From a virus, in the IMG/VR virus record IMGVR_UViG_3300031251_000100, positions 1 through 24,104 of that record: a DNA stretch of 24,104 nucleotides; one strand, 5' to 3'. A program made the position numbers and the translations under genes. The notes under the pieces were generated by a model. The model saw nothing but the letters and a program-made list of their open reading frames with translations, had not been told where the DNA came from and did no database searches. Below, in pieces: positions 21,693 through 24,104 of this stretch (positions are counted from its first letter, which is position 1; each line of letters begins with the position of its first letter).

Positions 21693-21892
21693 CGCCCCTC
21701 CGGTACGCTGCCTAAATCCGGCCTCTCGACCACCTGCCTGGGATTGGCCAGGACGGTCTTTATAACGTCGAGGTTGTCGGCAATCCGCTTCAAGGAGATC
21801 GCGATCGAGGCGACGGCGCCGGTCAGATCGAGGGGATGAATATCGGGCTCGATCCGATCGACGGTAGCGATATAGAGGTCGGGGTCGCTCAC
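21689..21892 (-). CDS. unknown protein, 67 aa
   Basis: A 67-residue protein starting with MSDPDLYIATVDRIEPDIHP. Residues 24-55 are helical (GAVASIAISLKRIADNLDVI), similar to small phage proteins that form helical bundles. ATG overlaps the preceding stop (ATGA). No family recognised. Confidence 0.7.
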   Translation of the reverse strand: MSDPDLYIATVDRIEPDIHPLDLTGAVASIAISLKRIADNLDVIKTVLANPRQVVERPDLGSVPEGR

Positions 21893-22176
21893 CGGCCCGC
21901 TCCCGCCAGCTTATGGGCGGCCTTCCGCTCGCGCTTGCCGAGGACTTCGAACTTCAATGGACGAAGCCCCGCCTCGATCCGCAGATAGCGTTGAAGCTGG
22001 CGCAGGCCGCGCGGGTGTTTCAGGCGGTACGTGGCGGCTGCCGCCGGGCCGGTTTCGAAAGCGAGGAGGGCGCGGTGTTTAGGCGGCTTGATCTGTGAGC
22101 GCGCATTGTTCACGCCCCAGAACGCCGCGCGCATGTATTCGATAAGGCCCATGGCTTGGTTGGACAATTTTTTCAA
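21889..22176 (-). CDS. unknown basic protein, 95 aa, TTG start
   Basis: I choose TTG at 22176 because AAAGGAG lies 7 bases upstream and it begins just after the stop of the 53-aa gene; the ATG at 22218 overlaps that gene and has no binding site. The product has QAMGLIEYMRAAFWGVNNAR, then AAAATYRLKHPRGLRQLQRY and KFEVLGKRERKAAHKLAG. It is strongly basic and helical, perhaps nucleic-acid binding. Family not recognised. Confidence 0.68.
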   Translation of the reverse strand: MKKLSNQAMGLIEYMRAAFWGVNNARSQIKPPKHRALLAFETGPAAAATYRLKHPRGLRQLQRYLRIEAGLRPLKFEVLGKRERKAAHKLAGAGR

Positions 22177-22190
22177 GTATGGCTCCTTTT

Positions 22191-22352
22191 TTAATTCCGG
22201 GTTGCGACCGGAAAGCATTGCGCGAGAACGACCCTATCTACAGCGTTAAGGGTGTCGCGCGCTTTCTCGCAGGCGGATAGGTCTGCGAATTGCACGGGCG
22301 TCGCTGCCCCTGTGTGATAGGACAATATGAGAATAATCAGCACGTAGGCCAT
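22191..22352 (-). CDS. 53-aa small exported protein with two cysteines
   Basis: Short gene with AAGGA 5 bases before the ATG at 22352. The product starts MAYVLIILILSYHTGAATPV, a hydrophobic signal or anchor, followed by FADLSACEKARDTLNAVDR and VLAQCFPVATRN. The F-x-x-L-x-A-C-E-x-A-R-D ... C-x-P layout recurs in small secreted proteins of phages, from memory; the two cysteines may form a disulfide in the periplasm. It is the first gene after the promoter at 22399-22427, so probably expressed early. Function unknown. Confidence 0.7.
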   Translation of the reverse strand: MAYVLIILILSYHTGAATPVQFADLSACEKARDTLNAVDRVVLAQCFPVATRN

Positions 22353-22398
22353 ATCGGTCCTTTCAAAAATGCGCCCCTGTTGCGTCAGGGCATATCCT

Positions 22399-22427
22399 CT
22401 TAGATCACACGTCTATAATGGTGTCAA
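22399..22427 (-). promoter_or_regulatory. sigma70-type promoter of the early/accessory operon
   Basis: TTGACA (22427..22422), 17-base spacer, TCTAAG (22404..22399): perfect -35 and 4 of 6 at the -10. Transcription starting near 22392 would lead into the 53-aa gene and the chain of small genes beyond. Same spacing as the promoter at 16771-16799. Confidence 0.65.
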
Positions 22428-22428
22428 G

Positions 22429-22446
22429 ATAGATTCTGCGATCTAT
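22429..22446. promoter_or_regulatory. inverted repeat beside the early promoter (possible operator)
   Basis: ATAGAT-TCTGCG-ATCTAT, a perfect 6-bp inverted repeat one base upstream of the -35 box of the promoter at 22399-22427 and after the GH16 stop codon. A binding site for a regulator is possible; it lacks a T tract, so it is not a terminator. Confidence 0.4.
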
Positions 22447-22478
22447 TATGGGGTCGCTCGGCCGTTCCGCGTATTCGC

Positions 22479-23933
22479 TTATTGCGGTACGATCTGCACC
22501 CCAACTATCCCGCCGCCCGAACCGAGTGTTTCATAGACCTTGAAGCTGGTTCCAGTAATGCCGGGGAAAACGACATAATTCGCGGCGACGGGAGGGTTTG
22601 CCGCCGCAACGAATCCGGTAACACTGGCGCTTGGAAAGGATACCGTGGAACCGCCCGTGAACATTGTGCCGCTGGGTGTGCCATTGATATTGATGCTTCC
22701 CGCGCCGCCCTCAAAATAAACATAAACATTATAGGTCGCGAAGGGCACACCCGTTGCGCCGACATAGGCGTACCAACCACTATTTGAACCGCCATAGGCA
22801 AACAGAGCGCTGCTATAGAGATCACCATTTCCAAGGGCGTTCGTGGTGAAATTGTAGCCGCCAAAGCCCCAGTGCCCACCACTACCGTTTGCGCCCCATG
22901 CGACGGCCATACCGGGGACTGTGTTGCCGCCGCTGTCTTTTACCGTCGCGAGATTTCCGCTGAGTGGATTTGCGCTAGTATTGTTCCAATTGCTTTGCGG
23001 GACTACGCCTGCCAAGGCAGTCGCCGGGATAGGTATCCCATCCATGGAAAAATCAATGCCAACGGGCAATTTCGAAACCGGAAGCGAGTAAGCCCTAACC
23101 CAATCCACATCGAGATGCGAATTGTTCACCGCGCCGGACAGGGGCCAGCCGCCGCCCAGAGCATAATCCACCATCATGTAAAATGGGCTGGTCATGTGGC
23201 TTGTCGGCGTGGCGATTTGATTGGTTTGGACGCCGTCAATGTACCATGTGATGGAATCTGGCCGGACAAGAATGCCGTAATTATGAAAGGCCGACCAAGG
23301 CGCGGTCGAGTCGGGCATCGGAGTTTGCGGCTTATAAAGGTAGGGCAATGTCAGGTCTTGCGAACCATCAACGTTCCAGTTGTGCGAAGCTTGCTGTACA
23401 ACGCCAGGGACTTGATCATGCGCAACGCCGTACCATTCGAAGACGTCGAGTTCCTCTCCAGGGAGACCATTCTTTATCGCAGGAATGCCGCCCGTCTGCC
23501 CCAACCAGAATGCGGGCCATGAGCCCGAAGCGGAATTTGGCATCCGAGCGCGGATCTCGAAATATCCCCATTGCTGAGAAAAACCAGCGCCGGTTGTGTC
23601 CACTGAGGAGAGATTGCCCGAGTGCCAGGCTCCGCCGGAGTCGGTGAAGGCTTTATCGGAGAGGATGCCGCCAGAGACACTAAATGCCGAAGCATCCCAT
23701 ACCGACGCGGAGTATGCGGCCGCCGCACCATATGGCGGCCAATAATACCATGTTGCCGGAGATTTAGGCGACACCGTTGCGACGCTAAGAGTGTTGAACT
23801 CGTCCGAAAAAGTGAGGGTATAGCCGGTCAAGTCAATATCGCCGGGCGAGCAAATTGGTGCGAGCGGCGCGGCGATCGCCGGGCTAGCACAGGCGATCAA
23901 CCAAAGGGCTATTAACGTGCGTGGCATTTTCAT
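22479..23933 (-). CDS. secreted GH16-family glycoside hydrolase
   Basis: A 484-residue protein. Residues 1-22 form a signal peptide (LIALWLIACASPAIAA); LIAC at 12-15 also resembles a lipobox, so a lipoprotein is possible. Residues about 35-285 are a GH16 domain: LTFSDEFNTLS, WGYFEIRARMP, SWPAFWLG, then the catalytic signature E161-L-D163-V-F-E166, followed by HNYGILVRPDSITWYIDG and LDVDWVRAY. GH16 enzymes cut beta-1,3/1,4 glucans, galactans or similar polymers. Residues 290-484 are a beta-sandwich-like domain (GVVPQSNWNNTS, YNVYVYFEGG), possibly carbohydrate-binding. The ATG directly follows the upstream stop. A phage GH16 with an export signal could degrade host exopolysaccharide or be a lysogenic-type cargo gene; the substrate is unknown. 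Confidence 0.9.
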   Translation of the reverse strand: MKMPRTLIALWLIACASPAIAAPLAPICSPGDIDLTGYTLTFSDEFNTLSVATVSPKSPATWYYWPPYGAAAAYSASVWDASAFSVSGGILSDKAFTDSGGAWHSGNLSSVDTTGAGFSQQWGYFEIRARMPNSASGSWPAFWLGQTGGIPAIKNGLPGEELDVFEWYGVAHDQVPGVVQQASHNWNVDGSQDLTLPYLYKPQTPMPDSTAPWSAFHNYGILVRPDSITWYIDGVQTNQIATPTSHMTSPFYMMVDYALGGGWPLSGAVNNSHLDVDWVRAYSLPVSKLPVGIDFSMDGIPIPATALAGVVPQSNWNNTSANPLSGNLATVKDSGGNTVPGMAVAWGANGSGGHWGFGGYNFTTNALGNGDLYSSALFAYGGSNSGWYAYVGATGVPFATYNVYVYFEGGAGSININGTPSGTMFTGGSTVSFPSASVTGFVAAANPPVAANYVVFPGITGTSFKVYETLGSGGGIVGVQIVPQ

Positions 23934-24104
23934 TTACTCTGCTTGCGTGAATTCGTAGACGCCGAGCGCGCGGACGTCGTTGTAGAACTGCGCGGCGAGG
24001 TGATCCCGCTGCCTAGGTGTGAGGCCGACGCCGGTGCGCTCCTCGGCGTTCTGGGCGAGCACGCGGACGACCACATTGAGGGCGCCCTGGACTTCGGCGG
24101 CGAA
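23934..24104 (-). CDS. C-terminal end of an unidentified gene
   Basis: The last 56 codons of a minus-strand gene entering from the right edge. It includes LNVVVRVLAQNAEERTGVGL, TPRQRDHLAAQFYNDVRALG and ends VYEFTQAE. Its TAA (23936..23934) abuts the GH16 ATG, so the two are in one operon. Helical, no recognised motif. The frame is open to the window edge and the codon composition matches neighbours. Confidence 0.65.
   Translation of the reverse strand, partial: FAAEVQGALNVVVRVLAQNAEERTGVGLTPRQRDHLAAQFYNDVRALGVYEFTQAE

Overview
This window is a contiguous piece of a tailed double-stranded DNA phage genome (or an intact prophage region) with a long, non-contractile-type (siphovirus) tail module. 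The order small terminase, large terminase, portal, prohead protease, major capsid, head-tail connector, HK97 gp10-like protein, tail tube, tail chaperone pair, tape measure and DUF2460 (TIGR02217) protein is typical of phages and gene transfer agents of Alphaproteobacteria. The high GC content and the GTA-like tail-tip protein agree with that, but the host is an inference. Every gene I can support is on the minus strand, so the window reads from right to left. I see no integrase, repressor, tRNA gene, CRISPR array or insertion sequence.

Right (early/accessory) part, 24104 to 17362: the end of an unidentified gene, a secreted GH16-type glycoside hydrolase, then a sigma70-like promoter (22399-22427). 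That promoter leads into a tightly packed operon of mostly very small genes joined by 4-base start/stop overlaps. It includes a DUF3850/ASCH protein, a one-helix membrane peptide, a Tad2-like (DUF2829) anti-Thoeris candidate, a Dam-type adenine methyltransferase, a MazG-like protein and a PhoH-family ATPase. Several genes here are under 60 codons: 53-aa, 52-aa, 45-aa and 38-aa products. Two of them share a C-terminal SYVVLPQ motif.

Middle, 17361 to 16666: about 690 bases without a credible protein gene. This is the most unusual part. A TTGACA element sits directly after the phoH stop codon. It is followed by about 500 bases rich in nested complementary segments, a perfect 9-bp long-range pairing between the two ends, and then an intrinsic terminator. 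I interpret this as a large structured non-coding RNA with its own transcription unit. Just beyond the terminator is a strong promoter (TTGACC, 17 bp, TATAAG) whose transcript would begin with an 11-bp stem-loop and run into the terminase operon.

Left (packaging, head, tail), 16665 to 1: two small unknown genes, terS, terL, a small structural candidate, portal, a 47-aa gene coupled to portal, a 114-aa protein, an XkdF-like protease fused to a long coiled-coil scaffold-like region, and the major capsid protein with a large beta-rich insertion. The connector and tail genes follow, including a G/GT pair that appears to use -1 frameshifting, and a tape measure protein carrying an internal lysozyme-like domain. 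A further promoter-like sequence precedes the DUF2460 gene, which runs off the left end.
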